From NCBI GenBank assembly GCA_013365325.1, contig JABVXV010000228.1, forward strand, positions 41,588 through 105,587: 64,000 nt of DNA, given 5' to 3'. How positions within the stretch are numbered: the first letter of the stretch is position 1; each line of letters opens with the position of its first letter. The translations under genes were made by a program, and so were the position numbers. Under the pieces are notes generated by a model. That model saw nothing but the letters and a program-made list of their open reading frames with translations, did not search any database and was not told the origin of the DNA. Shown in pieces: positions 1 through 12,358 of the stretch. The stretch is from Dipetalonema caudispina (lineage: Eukaryota > Nematoda > Chromadorea > Rhabditida > Onchocercidae).

Positions 1-666
1 TTTCATGTTATTGTTCTTTCATCTACAGTAGTTTTTGATCAATAACAATTTAAAAATAAAAAAAAGGAAAAGGAAAAAAATTTAACAATTTTTTAGACGT
101 TTTAACATATTATCTAAAAACTTTGGAATATTTCAAAATTCATTTCTAATCTAACAATCAATGAAATGCTGGAAAAGAAATGTTCAATTTTTTTCAAAAA
201 TAATATCTGCATATTTTCCACCGTATTTCGAAGATAACTAAATGCTTTTACTTTGATAGCATAGTCATGTGAAATTCAAAAATTTTCGAATGAAAATCAC
301 AACCATTTCTTTTTACAGTAATTACCATTTTTATTTTTTAATGAAGAGAAAAAGAAGAATTAATAATACGATATAGTAATTAAGAAAATCTAAAAATGGT
401 AATTATTGCGGTAATTTGCATACGTATAACAATGAATAGTAATTTCAATTGTTGTAGATAAAAGTGTGGTATTGGTTATTTAAAGCAAGTACAAATGTCA
501 ATTGAGTAGAGATAAATTTCAAATTCTTGTTTTCTGAAATATAATTCCATTCATTACTAATATAGCAGGACAATATTTGAATTTCTTTTATTTCATGCAT
601 TTTCATGACGTTTTCGTTATAATAGGATTAATTGATAGTTTTGTGATCTTCTTGAACTCTAGCAAA
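1..666. other. AT-rich 5' flank of the OTX-class gene
   Basis: No coding exon is convincing here. The stretch is AT-rich and should hold the promoter and 5' leader of the homeobox gene. An acceptor-like CTCTAG lies about 4 bases before the chosen ATG at 667, which would suit trans-splicing to a spliced leader. The open frame continues upstream of 667 but encodes an implausible hydrophobic stretch. Confidence 0.5.
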
Positions 667-2990
667 ATGTCGTATATTCCAACGGTGAGCGTAACTAGTG
701 CTGCCGCAGCAGCAAATATGAGTTCCGCGGCAAATATGGCTGCTGCGGCATATTTCAAAAACGGTGCTTACGCAGCTGCACCACATATGCCAAGTGCTGC
801 GCTTGGTTTTACCGCAACACCAGCGCACAATTTTTTACCCGGCGGAATGAGCTATATTGGAAATTCGTTAGCAGATTGTCAAACTGGAATAACAGCCTGG
901 AATGCTAGCCAAGCAGCAAGGTTAATTTTTCGTCTTTCTTTCTCTTCCCAGAAAATTTATTTCTAATTGCACAAAATTCACCAATACTAATATCCAATGT
1001 TACCTCTTAATTAGGACAAGAATATCACATTCTTTAAAGTTATTATGGTTTATATATTGTAGTATATCGATTAAAAGCCTAAACTGATCTCTTGAAAAAA
1101 GTTTCCGTTAAGCTTTCCCGAATTATAGCTTATCAAACTTTAACGTTGCTTTAATTGTAACAACTTATAAACAGAATTCCGCTATTGTAGTAAATAAATA
1201 TCATATAGTAATTGCTGTCGTTGAACGTAGATTACGATACATAATTGACACTAAGATTAAGAAAACCAGTTTTATCATATTTATTTCCTTAATAGTCTTC
1301 CGGTGATTTATGAAAACGGAAATATATCATTGAGGATGATATATCTTAATATTTCGCACATTATTTTAAAATGCAACTCATATCGAAGTATTTCCTACTA
1401 ATCTCAATTTACTAATAACGGATATCCTTTTTGAATTGTAATTTTCTGCCGAAACTTGATATTGGAATAACTTCCCCTTTCTAAAAATCGTTATTTTCTT
1501 CCGGGAATTAAAATTGCTGTTCTAATTTCCATCTCTAAAAGTTACTTTTTCATCTAAAAATTTTGATTTTCATTCTATGCATCGAAAAGTTAAAAAAAAA
1601 TTAATAGTGGTAATAAAGCCATAATTATTCATTCGAAGCTCAATTTTAACTATTCATATTGAATTTCATATGTTCCTATTGATATTTCTAATATAACAGG
1701 GAATAAATTTTTCCGCAAATCTTCCGAAAAAATTTTATTTAACAAAGTAAACCAACCAGTAGTATCAGTTGCAGACTGAGATTAATTAATAATTTTCTTG
1801 CACTATCTATTGCTTGAATATGAATTTCAGAAAACAACGCCGTGAACGAACAACATTTACGCGAATACAATTGGAAGTTCTAGAGAATTACTTTTCCAAA
1901 ACTCGTTATCCTGACATATTTATTCGTGAAGAAATTTCATTGAAAATTCAATTACCAGAATCACGCGTTCAAGTAAGTTCAAAATTTAATGCAAAAACTT
2001 TGACGCTAAATTTTTAATTTTTCCTCCATTCTGAATTTAGCATTAATTAATTTTCAAGTTTTATTTGGCGTTGATTATTCACTTATTACTAATTGTTTCA
2101 GTGATCCGATCCGATCGACTAATTTTACAAGTGATTAAATTGCCCAATTTCACAAGAATTTCATGCAGAATTTCAGGTATGGTTTAAAAATCGACGTGCC
2201 AAAGCTCGACAGCAAAAGAAAGCAACAAAACATGAAGTTGCATTACATGTCGTTCCGGCATGCAGTAATGATGGCAGTTCGTCCAGTAAAACTACTTCTG
2301 CGGATATTCGAAATACAAATGCATGTAGTGTTGAGGTTTGGATAAAATTTATTATCATATTTTGGAATATTTAACATTCAAATAATAACTGAAATCAATG
2401 AAAAAATTTTATTTTAATCAAAAAATTCTAGATAAAAACGGAAAGAAGTGAAACAGGTACATCAGAACAAAGGACTTCACCGATTGAAATTGATTCATCC
2501 AAATTAACTGTTTTACCACCACCGTATTTTGGAACCATATCACCATCAACAGCATATACATCCCAGACAACTTTTCCTCAAGGATATGGTAAGTTTTTAA
2601 TTTATTTTTTAAATCTCAGCAAAATTTGTTTAATTTTAGAGTACAACCAAAAGATGAATAAAAATTGTTGAACTCAACGAATGAGGCCTATTTTTACAGA
2701 TCGTTGGAATGCTAAAAAAAAAAATTGATTTATCTTGATAACCTAAATAAATAGTTTTTTTGGGTCTTTCCGCTTTTTTCCTTTTTTTTTCTGGTAATTA
2801 ATTCTGATTATTTTTTGCTATAAATATCGAAAAATGAAGAAAAAAACTCGATTACACGTCAGCGTCAGTAGTTGTAGGCTACGGAGGTTATCAAGCGACT
2901 GTTCCAACACCAATGGAATATTTCCAGTATCCGACCAGTGCCGCAACCTATGCCGCAGCTGCGGATCCATGGAAATTCATGAACCAGTGA
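667..2990 (+). CDS. OTX-class (K50 paired-like) homeodomain transcription factor
   Basis: Nuclear DNA-binding transcription factor of the orthodenticle/OTX class, which in nematodes includes ttx-1, ceh-36 and ceh-37 (head sensory neuron identity). Exons read as 667-920, 1831-1972, 2177-2335, 2432-2588 and about 2878-2990, about 277 residues; all joins keep phase, but the last acceptor may lie up to 15 bases upstream. The N-terminus (1-84) is alanine-rich. The homeodomain starts at about residue 85 ([11 protein letters not shown]) and ends in [15 protein letters not shown], with lysine at homeodomain position 50, the OTX/Bicoid specificity residue. RYPDIF and LPESRVQ are typical OTX. The C-terminus is Ser/Thr/Pro-rich, then ends Ala-rich with PWKFMNQ, reminiscent of the WKF tail of OTX proteins. 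I cannot say which of the three nematode paralogues it is. Confidence 0.9.
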
Positions 2991-4694
2991 TTATAAATGA
3001 CAGTAATTATTGATTATTTATGATGATTTTTAACTGTGTTGATGATGTAGTGATATGCAAAAGTCGTTAAGAACGATTATTGCAAATTTCATATGGTATT
3101 TTTTCCGAACTTTCATATGGCAAAATGTAACTTGTAAGAATGCAAATGTCATTTGGTATAGTATATGATAACTTAGAGATTTATCAGATAAGACAAAATC
3201 TTTCCAATTAATCCAATGGCATTGGAACCTTCGGTAGGTCAAAGAAACGATCGCAAGAATTTAATTATAATGACTCATCAAATTATTCTACCGTAGGCTT
3301 GCATTTACAATTTATACAATCATAATAGAATATGAATCAGCTGATTAGATTTTATTGGCACCTGTGATAGATTGATGGTAGATCATATTTTTTACACTCA
3401 TTCCATGTTTATTGTATTTCGTGTTTTTTTTTTTTTCATAAATTTTGAAAATAATATAATCATCAACTTTTTACTAAAACTCCTACTGTAGGCAATAAAA
3501 ATTTAATTCAATTTTTATTTCCACTTTCTTTCTATATACTTTCATTGAAGTTAGGATTAACACTTTTTATAAGTTTTCCAAACTTCGAGTAATTAAATTA
3601 AAACACAGACTTTTTATTTATGCTTATCTATAACCTTTTCTGTGATAATTGTAAAATCTTGCCATTTTAATTCCTTCAAAAATTTCGAAATAACCGTAAA
3701 TAATAAGCAAAATTTTCAAAATAATTTATTCAAAAATGGGTAATAGCTATATAGTAATGAATAGAATAAATGTAATACTTTGAAAATACACAATTTTAAA
3801 ATATCTTCAAAAATTTAGGGATGCATTCGTGATGAATGTAAATATGTTACAACAAAATAAATTATTTGCAAATATCCTTGAAAATATGCAAATTTTCATT
3901 GTTTTTTTGGCTTTGCTAACAAATAAAAACAATCATGCACCTTTAAAAAATGTGGAGAAAAAAAAAACTCATTCATTTAAATAGCTAACAGAGTTGACAA
4001 ATCTTTCAGATGTAATTTATAAAATTAAAAAAGTTCAGTTGTTGTAAGTTTTGAAAGATCTTAAATATATTACTAATCTTTTTTTTTTTTTTTTTTATTT
4101 ACAATGTTTTTTCTTTTTCATAATTTTTATAACACCAATTGAAATATGTTTTTCTTTCATTTTTTCAAGTACTATCTCAATTTGGTTGCATTATAAATAC
4201 TAATTAACCTTTTTATTTGTCATAGTACTTTGTCTTATTGTGCCGTGTGATAAATTTTATTTTTCCTAATAATCATTTTTCATAAAAATTTTTATTTTTT
4301 TTTCAAAAAAAATATAAAAAAAAAGAAGAAGAAAGATCGTATTTTATCATTTTCTGCGACAATATTTTCGTTATTAAATAATGAAGTGAAACGGAAAATT
4401 CTACAAAAAAGTACTACTCTCAATAGGTTTAATTAGTGAATTGAACATAATCTGAAATTTTATAACTAACAAATTATGTCTAATATAGTTATCTAAATTA
4501 CCTACAATTTACTGTTATCATTTCAAGAATGATTATCTTTTGATTGATTGAAAATTATAAAAAATAGATATCATTTTTATTATTTATGGATTAATTTATT
4601 TTAATTTTACTACTGTAAATTGAAATAATGACATAAAAAAAAAAAAATAAAAATAAAAATAAAAGAAAAAGACATAAAATATTTGGAAATTTTT

Positions 4695-4728
<34 letters not shown>

Positions 4729-4812
4729 TAGCAATAAAATGAAAGAAAAAATGACAAATGGTTGTATTGTTTTGATTTATACATTTGTAAGAGGACGGTT
4801 GTAAAGAAATTG
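2991..4812. other. Intergenic, AT-rich
   Basis: This is the 3' flank of the homeobox gene and the 5' flank of the next gene. No supported exon is seen on either strand. It contains several poly-T tracts, the longest of 30 T at 4697-4726. Confidence 0.5.
4697..4726. repeat. Poly-T tract (30 bases)
   Basis: Uninterrupted T run in the intergenic region upstream of the lysine-tail gene. It is one of many in the window; lengths of such runs are error-prone in assemblies. Confidence 0.9.
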
Positions 4813-6658
4813 ATGACATTTGTAACATTTGTCATAGCTATGGCAGCTATTGGCGCTTTTTATCTTTACTCTACCAAAGTATTCCTTTTTTTTTTTTTTT
4901 TTTTCTTAAATTCTTGTATATAATTTCAGATTTAATCAATTATAATATACTGTATATTAATTTCTGGTACACTTTTTTTTTTTTTGAGTATTTTAAGGAA
5001 TGTAAAATATTTTTTAAATAATTTATTTATAGCCAGCATGCAGAGAAGCTGTCAATAATTGGTCAATTTCAGCATGTGATGCATTACAAGAAAAAATTTC
5101 ACCATCTTCAGGAAAAATTGTAAAACGAAAGGTTAATTAACAGCTTTCAATTTATTTAGTAATAGTTTAACTTAATTTAGTTAAATTTTTTAAAGTAATT
5201 GAAATTGCCAAAATGGTCAAATGTAAATTTCATTCACTAACTGGTTAATGAATAATTTAGCCAAGTTAATTGATGGTGAATAATTTATGGCTAAGTTAAA
5301 TGAATGTGTAAGATAATTTAATTTAAAAAAAAAAAAACGGTGAACTATCAGTAGCGAATTGTAGGTACAAGTGGTCAATGCTACTGAGCCAACTGCTCAA
5401 ACATCTTTACCACGACATTATTCAGAACAAAAGATTAGTTTGAAATTACATTCAATCATTATTTGATAAGTAAAAATTTTGGAAATTATCATACTAAATA
5501 GATGTCAACAATTATTTTAATAGTACTAAATCTTGTTGGGTATGACTTCTTGAAAATATTCCTAAACTTCTTGAAATATTCATCCTCCCACAATTACAAT
5601 GAGTTTTTCTCACATAGAAGTTGAAAATTTGAAAGAAGAAATCAATTCGTAATTTATTTGCTTAGAATATTTGCTGAAATTATAAGTTAAAACAACTAAA
5701 GAATTGTTATTTTCAGGTAACTATCGGTAATACGATACAACCTTTTTTTCGTTCAACTGTTAGTTTTTTTTAGACTGAAATAAAGTAAAATAATTTTTGG
5801 ATTCGTTATTTTCATTCAAATTTGTAAATTGGACAGTTGTATTCGTTCAAATTTAAGCTATACATCTAAACTGATAAAGTACAAAAAAAAAAGTGAACGA
5901 ATTTAGGAGGTACCAGTTGAAGCACAACAAGCCGGTTCTACCGTAAGCTCCAATTCTACCGGAAGTCGACAAGTAACAGAAACACCACATGATGATAAAC
6001 CACCAGTAGTACAAGAAGGTGAGATACACGCTGGTACCATTACACCTCGTCCATCGACGTTAAATCAGGAGCAAGTTCAACCTCCTAGTCTACGCGCAGG
6101 AGCAATTCCGATCAGTAGTACACCAGAGAAAGGACTTGTCACGTAAGTTATACTGATTCAATTGATAATCTATTTTTAAGCATTAGGTATCATTTCATTT
6201 GATCATTACAGAGGTGAAAAGAAGAAGAAGAAAAAGAAATCAAAGAGTAAAAAGAGTAAAAAGAAGAAAAGTTCTAAAGGAAATAAGAAAGAAGGTAATA
6301 TAAACATCATACATCAATCTTTTTAAATTTTTATTGAAAATGTTATAAATTTTAGTTTTAAAGAAAAAAAAAATAACAGAGAAAAGAATCAAATTTAGGT
6401 GAAAATGAGGGAGAAGGTGAAAAGACGAAAAAGAAGAAAAAGAAGAAAAGTATGAATTTTTCTCGTTTAAGATTGTCATCAATTTAAACAAAAAATGACA
6501 ATTCATTTTAGGATATATTTAAATACTCAAAAAATTGCAATTTTTCCTCTAATACTATCAAAACAAAAAAAAAAAAAAAAAAAAAAAAAAAAGAATTCCA
6601 CTTTTTTTGTAAAATTTCAGGCAAAAAATCGGAAGAAACACTACCAGAAGAACCGTAG
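4813..6658 (+). CDS. Small membrane or secreted protein with lysine-rich tail, unknown function
   Basis: I do not recognise this family. Exons 4813-4878, 5033-5131, 5907-6142, 6212-6294, 6399-6449 and 6621-6658 join in phase to give about 190 residues. The start is the first ATG after an in-frame stop at 4735. Residues 1-20 (MTFVTFVIAMAAIGAFYLYS) form one hydrophobic segment, either a signal peptide or an N-terminal anchor. Two cysteines follow (PACREAV and SACDAL). The middle is Ser/Thr/Pro-rich and probably disordered. The last 55 residues are dominated by lysine runs (KKKKKKKSKSKKSKKKK), then end acidic (SEETLPEEP). If secreted, the basic tail could bind nucleic acid or acidic glycans; that is speculation. 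A phase-compatible alternative terminal exon lies at 5365-5466. Confidence 0.65.
5365..5466 (+). other. Possible alternative terminal exon of the lysine-tail gene
   Basis: TTGTAG ends at 5364 and is followed by 33 codons in phase with the preceding exon (5033-5131), starting VQVNATEPTAQ and ending in a TGA at 5464-5466. No in-phase donor lies inside it, so it cannot be an internal exon. Using it would give an 88-residue product with an NAT glycosylation sequon and no lysine tail. It could also be chance open frame in an intron. Confidence 0.3.
6565..6592. repeat. Poly-A tract (28 bases) in the last intron of the lysine-tail gene
   Basis: Uninterrupted A run between the exons ending 6449 and starting 6621. 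It is intronic, so length changes do not alter the protein. Confidence 0.9.
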
Positions 6659-7350
6659 TAAAATAGCTGCTACATAATCCCGCATACAATTTTTTCCACA
6701 TCATATAAGATATATCACAAATGAAATTATTCATTCACATGCAAATTATACATAACCTAAACATTTATAACCTACTGAAAACATATATCAATATATGTAT
6801 ATATATATCATATCCAATTCTCTTCGTATAAATGATTTGATAAATAATGTGAATAATTAATTGTATTACAAATAAAGCATTACGTACTGATTGGTAATAA
6901 ATAATTATAATTTGCTTATGCTTAAACATCTGAAGTGTTGAAAAGAATAAAAATGGATATGAGCATTTTGTCAATAAATTCAACAAATTTTCATTTCTTA
7001 TTTAAATTACAATATTGACATGCTTGTTGTACAATTAATAATTATGCATTCTAATAAATTTTAAGAATATTTTTATAAAAATTAAATTTCACGATTGATA
7101 TACAAAACAACTTTTTTTTTCTCTTAATCCAGTAGCCGATTGAGCTCAGATTAAGAAGATAGTTACAATATTGTAAATTTCATATTTATTCTTTCTTATT
7201 TTATTTTGTTACTCTAATTAAAAGGTACCAGATCTCTCTTTTCAATCTCGAAAAAATTTCAATTTGTTATGGATAAAATGTGAAATTTTTATTTCTAAAA
7301 TAATATTAATCAATAGATACGATCGATTAAGAATATTGAACATAATGGTT
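6659..7350. other. Convergent intergenic region
   Basis: This region holds the 3' ends of the lysine-tail gene (+) and the 7.4-12.1 kb gene (-). AATAAA-type polyadenylation motifs occur, for example near 6870. No exon is supported. Confidence 0.4.
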
Positions 7351-10300
7351 TCAAAGTTGATATGTACAAGATGAATTTTGAAATGATACTGTAGGAGTGC
7401 GACCAGAATCATCAAATAAAATATGCTTAATATTCATCTTAATTAAACGTTTCAATATTTGCGATAATTCATTTATTGTTATATCGTTTCGTCCCTCATA
7501 TGAGCAATATTTTATCATATCTGTCATACAGATTGTATGATTCTCGACAAACGGCTGAAGGGCCTAAAATATATGATTCGGATAATCATTAAGCAAAGAC
7601 TTTGGTCTATTTCTATTATTATTTCAAGCAAATATCTTCTAAAATTCTCTAATTACAATAATTTTTTTTCATTAGATCTTGAATTTATTACATGAATTCT
7701 TCATTTTATTGGACTGAATTACTTCTTTTTTTGCACATTTAATTTTGTTGTAACGTTACTAACATTTATGCTTACATTCGTTAAAAAGTCATCGCAAACT
7801 ATTCAATTTGATGCGAATATTTAACTTTATCAATTTTTCAATAAGTGCTATAGATTTCCTCAATCAATCAGTTTTTCAACAAAATATCGACAGCATTAAC
7901 AATCAATATTTCAATCAATTTGTAAAATAAACCATAAAGGAAAAAAGATGGTACGCAAAGATTGCTTTTATGAAATTAAATAAATGTGGAAATGAAACCT
8001 TTATAGCGAAATTAATTGGAATACTTCGATTACCAATAGCAATGCGTAGTTTCTTGCATGCATTTATTGGATCATTGTAGATTGTTTGCATATTATCAGT
8101 TATCCAACCAAATGCATCCTTGAAATTCAAATTTTTATCCGTCAATTTTGTTGAATGAAAGATGAAAAATTTAATTCGAAGGATGCAATTTTTGTTGATC
8201 CAAACATTGAATGAATGCAATTAATGGAAGTAGAAGAAAGGGGATAATAACCGATTCGGATGATGTAAATATTTTTGATGCTGCGAAATAATTCTTAATT
8301 CTATTTAAGCGTTCATATGTAAGTGTTGTATACTGTATCCTTGAAGAAATTTCCTCCACTACTTCATTAATTTCATTCACTGTTGTTTTTCTAAAAAAAA
8401 AAGAGAGAAAAAAATATATATATCATTTTTTTTTTTCATTACCATACCAAATAATTAATTGTCCAATTAAAAATTCGCCAAACAAAAAATATAACATGAA
8501 TAAGGTAAAAAATTTTTCATATTACAACTCTTTTCATTTTTCAATATCCTTCTACAGAATAAAATTCATATGATAAGATTTTCGAGGAAGAAATTTTCGA
8601 TATTTTAATTTTGAAAAAAAAAGCTCAAAAAAATTTTTGCAAGATTAAAGGTTAAAAAGAAAAAGTTTCAACTGTTTCAAGCATCTCTGTATGTTATTTT
8701 CATCCCTCATACCACATATCTAATCTATTTCATTCTATCATATGATTATAATTCCTGCTAGATTAATAAAATTTTAGGAAATTTATATCAATTAAAAATT
8801 AAAAAACAAAAAAAAAAACAGACCCAGACATTGTTGTAGGCATTGTTGAAGAAGAATTTTTTGATAATAGAGAAGATGAATTTTCCTGAAATATCATTCT
8901 GTAATTAATAATAATAACAAGAACAATAATGAAATCAAAAATATTCTATGAATTAATATCATCATTTTAGTTCCATATTTTCGATCTTTTCCACCATACA
9001 TAACCCGAAGAAAACCTTAACATCAGTAGTATCCACATCTGAAACTTCACATGACAATTCATCATCTCGAGATGTACCTGCAAAAGCATCCAATTTTTTT
9101 TTTTTTTTTTTTCGCGGCATTTGCTTAATTACTATTCATTGTTGATAAGATTTATACAGCTAATCGACAAGGAAAGATGGTTGAAATTCTTTTGTTTTTA
9201 AAGATTTCAGCTTGCTATCATTTACCAAATTTTCGATTCAAATTCATAGGCAAAGGATATTGTTTTCAAAACTAATAAAAGATATATAAAATTCGCTTAA
9301 TGCTACCAGAAATATTTATTTGTCTAATTTCAGAATATCAATCTTCTCTTTTATTTTATTTTAATTGCATTTAATAACTATCGGAATTAATTGTTTACAT
9401 TGTTAATTAGTTGATTTTTTTAACATAAAATATTCAATAGTGAAGCAATTAAATATCAAATACGATCAAATTATGATGAAAGAATTTTTAATTTTTTAGC
9501 AAACTCAAAAGATAATACTATCAATCATACACTGATTAATTAAATTCAAACGGTCCAAACTAATAACAGCCTATGCAATGAATAGAACTATTCATGAAAT
9601 TGCAGCCTATAAATTTCTAAACAAATTTTTATCAGCAACCTATAAAATGTTCAACACATATTAAAGGAATAAAACTTGATGGTAGCAAAATTTTTAAAAT
9701 CAAAAATATTTGACTATCTCTAATTATTCCATTTAAAATTTTACTTCCTCTTTAAAGTTTGATATATTATTTATAAATATAAATGTCTGATTTAAAAAAG
9801 AAGAAACATACTTGAAATCACTGGTGATGAAGTTGAAGATAAATGTTTCAATTGATCTTTATCATTCTAAAAATTGTTTTTTCGACACTGTTAAAAAATT
9901 GTCCATTTCGAATTGGTAAATCTATGATTATCATCTAATATGCTATGAAAATCAATTTTTATTTTGTTACACTGTTTATCAGCAAAACAATAAATTATCA
10001 TATCACAAACAACCTACACTATTCATACATATAATTTGCCATACATATATGTTACTATGCATATTTGCTTATACTATTATACAATACTAGTAAAAGTTTA
10101 TTTGTTCTATAAAATTGCATCTCATTAAGACATTAAAGAGCAATTATTTCATGCAGCATGCATAACAACATTGCTAATATTAGCATGCATTGAATCAAAT
10201 AGTAATAATTCAAATAGAAATATACGATAACCATTTTGGGAGTGTAATATTTACCTCTGATATATATTGTTTGATTACTGGTTCTGCAAAAACTAATCAA

Positions 10301-12082
10301 TTGGAAAAGGCATTAATTATCTCATGGAAAATTTTTGAAATTTCAAAACTTTGCTAAATTACATCAAAAAGTAAATATATTAAGAGTAGTATCTTCGACT
10401 GATGATCCGAATCGAAACAATTTAGCGTTATAGATCAGATTAGCAAAATCATCTAACGGCTAGTGCAACACAATCTTCCGTACGTAAATCGGATAATCTT
10501 GATAATAAAAGCCTTAAAATGTAGTAACTTGCATACTCACTTGGTGTTTTATGCAAACTAGACGCTAATTTATCGTTCTTTTCCACTTTTGAATATTGCA
10601 ACTAAAAGAAAAATTATGCAAATATTTGAATAATTTGAAAATTCTCAAGTATGAAATTGAATGTTAAATGACAATTTCAAAATTTTCAAATAGTGAATTT
10701 TCAAATCATTGCTAATATTTTAATTTATACAGCAATTCAACGGTTTCTTACTTATCTTACCTACGTTAAGTTTCTGTTTAATTTGTTAACGTATGCAAAT
10801 TTCATTCAATTCCACTTCTTTTTCAATCCTAACAAACTAACTTCTGTAAGGGTTGGACATCGTAGGGTGGGTAAAAGCACAAACTGTTGAGTTGCTATAA
10901 AACAAAAATTGGTTAGAACAACTAATGAAATTAAACATTTGGAATGTTTGAAAATAACTTTCAAATTTAATTTTATACATGAAAAGATTAAATTATCAAC
11001 TGAAGCATCATAAAATATTTATGTAAAAGTGAAAGATGTCTATGTGACATAGTTTTGCATGAGATATTTAAACTTGGAACATATCTTTTGATTTCAAAAT
11101 CCGAAAATTTATCTTTTAATTATCAGAATATAACATACTTCTCGTTCCACTTCTTCACTGGATAAACGTCGTGACTGTTGTGTGGTAGCATCAGAAACTA
11201 CAATTTCAGAAACATGAAGTCTAAAAATTACATCCAACACGTCCAATTAACGTCAACTTTACGCAACAGTATTGTTGAATTTTAGTTTAAATATAGTCTA
11301 TTTCCATCGTTTTTTTTTTTTTTTTTTTTTTTTTTTTGAGGATTTTTTGAGTTAGTTGAAATCAGTAGTAATATCATAGAACTCGACAGAACAAAGAACA
11401 GGAAACTGAAAAATGATACGTTCATGGCATCAGAATATTCTGAATCCTCTTCTTCTTAAAACATTTTCAGGATTGAAAAAAAGATTGTATATTCCATATA
11501 CAAGCAAAGAAATGAAGTCACCGTTCGGGATTACAACCGTAGGATAATTTTTGTTTTGTTTTTCATTATTCCAATTTTTGCTTGTCATCTTTTGCTCAAC
11601 TCTTCTGTTTATCGTTTTTTATTGTACTATTCCTGTTTTCGCTTAATTTCCAAATGAACAGTGAGGCGATCGTGCTTGTCCTTCTAAAAAGTTGCATTTT
11701 CCTAGCCGCTTAATAGGAAAATTTACGACACGAATTAAAATTTACATCCACCTGTTGAGGGATTTACTACTCAACTTGAATTGGTGTTAAATGAAAATCG
11801 TAAGGAGTTGTTTCCGAAGTTCTCATAACTTCCGAAAAAAGTTGAATTCATTTGCGAAACTAAGTGGATTTAATCAGTCGTAAGTGCCAGAATTCGTATG
11901 ATTTCAAGAGATGAGATATATAAGCAACTTTCTTCTTTCTTTTATTTGTCTATCACGACCAAACAACGCGCTTCAATTACTGACAATAAATTTAATATTC
12001 CGAAAAATAACAGCAGGCTTATTTATATACATTCAACGTCAATAATGTCTGTAACTGCCTCTTGCAAATTTCGAAACTTCAT
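7351..12082 (-). CDS. Unrecognised multi-exon nematode gene
   Basis: I do not recognise the product. Exons on the minus strand that join in phase are 10541-10601, 10255-10283, 9812-9866, 9016-9077, 8824-8885, 8252-8390, 7999-8118 and 7351-7563. An exon at 11139-11220 joins 10541-10601 in phase. Likely 5' exons are 12031-12082 (starts MKFRNLQEAVTDIID), 11776-11859 and 11420-11454, but the join from 11420 to 11220 is one phase off, so a small exon is missing there. The total is about 370 residues. The N-terminal half is Ser/Glu-rich and probably disordered (LSSEEVERE, SRDDELSCEVSDVD). The C-terminal 210 residues look folded and mostly helical (NEINEVVEEISSRI; FGWITDNMQTIYND; INELSQILKRLIKMNIKHI). 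The gene starts 277 bp after the RNase H-like gene ends, so the two may be one operon. One acceptor (before 8118) is CAAG rather than CAG. Confidence 0.6.
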
Positions 12083-12358
12083 TTGAATTTTGGAATTCAA
12101 AAAATTAAGCATTGCAATAAGATGTCAATAATACATAAAAGTGTGACAATTGCGCTTACTGCCTGCATGTTCCAATAATCCAGAAAATATTTGATGCTTG
12201 TAATAAGCAAGTTGCAAGAGGCATATTTTGTGCGCACGTTGTGCTATACTTCATTTCAAGCAATAAATCTAATAAGTGACGCAGAGATTATTTCAATAAT
12301 CGTAATAAATAGCGATCAAACAATGATTGCATAGTAACCACTTACAAGCACACAACTG

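Noticed and set aside
4426..4435. GGTTTAATTA, the first ten bases of the nematode SL1 spliced leader
   Set aside because: The match stops after ten bases, with no CCCAAGTTTGAG, donor or Sm-type site following. In AT-rich DNA this is chance.
9078..9120. ATG followed by six lysine codons (MPRKKKKKKLDAFAG) as the start of the 7.4-12.1 kb gene
   Set aside because: The stretch is an intron end: TTTTGCAG ends at 9078 and exon 9016-9077 joins the upstream exon 9812-9866 in phase. The poly-A codons come from an intronic homopolymer.
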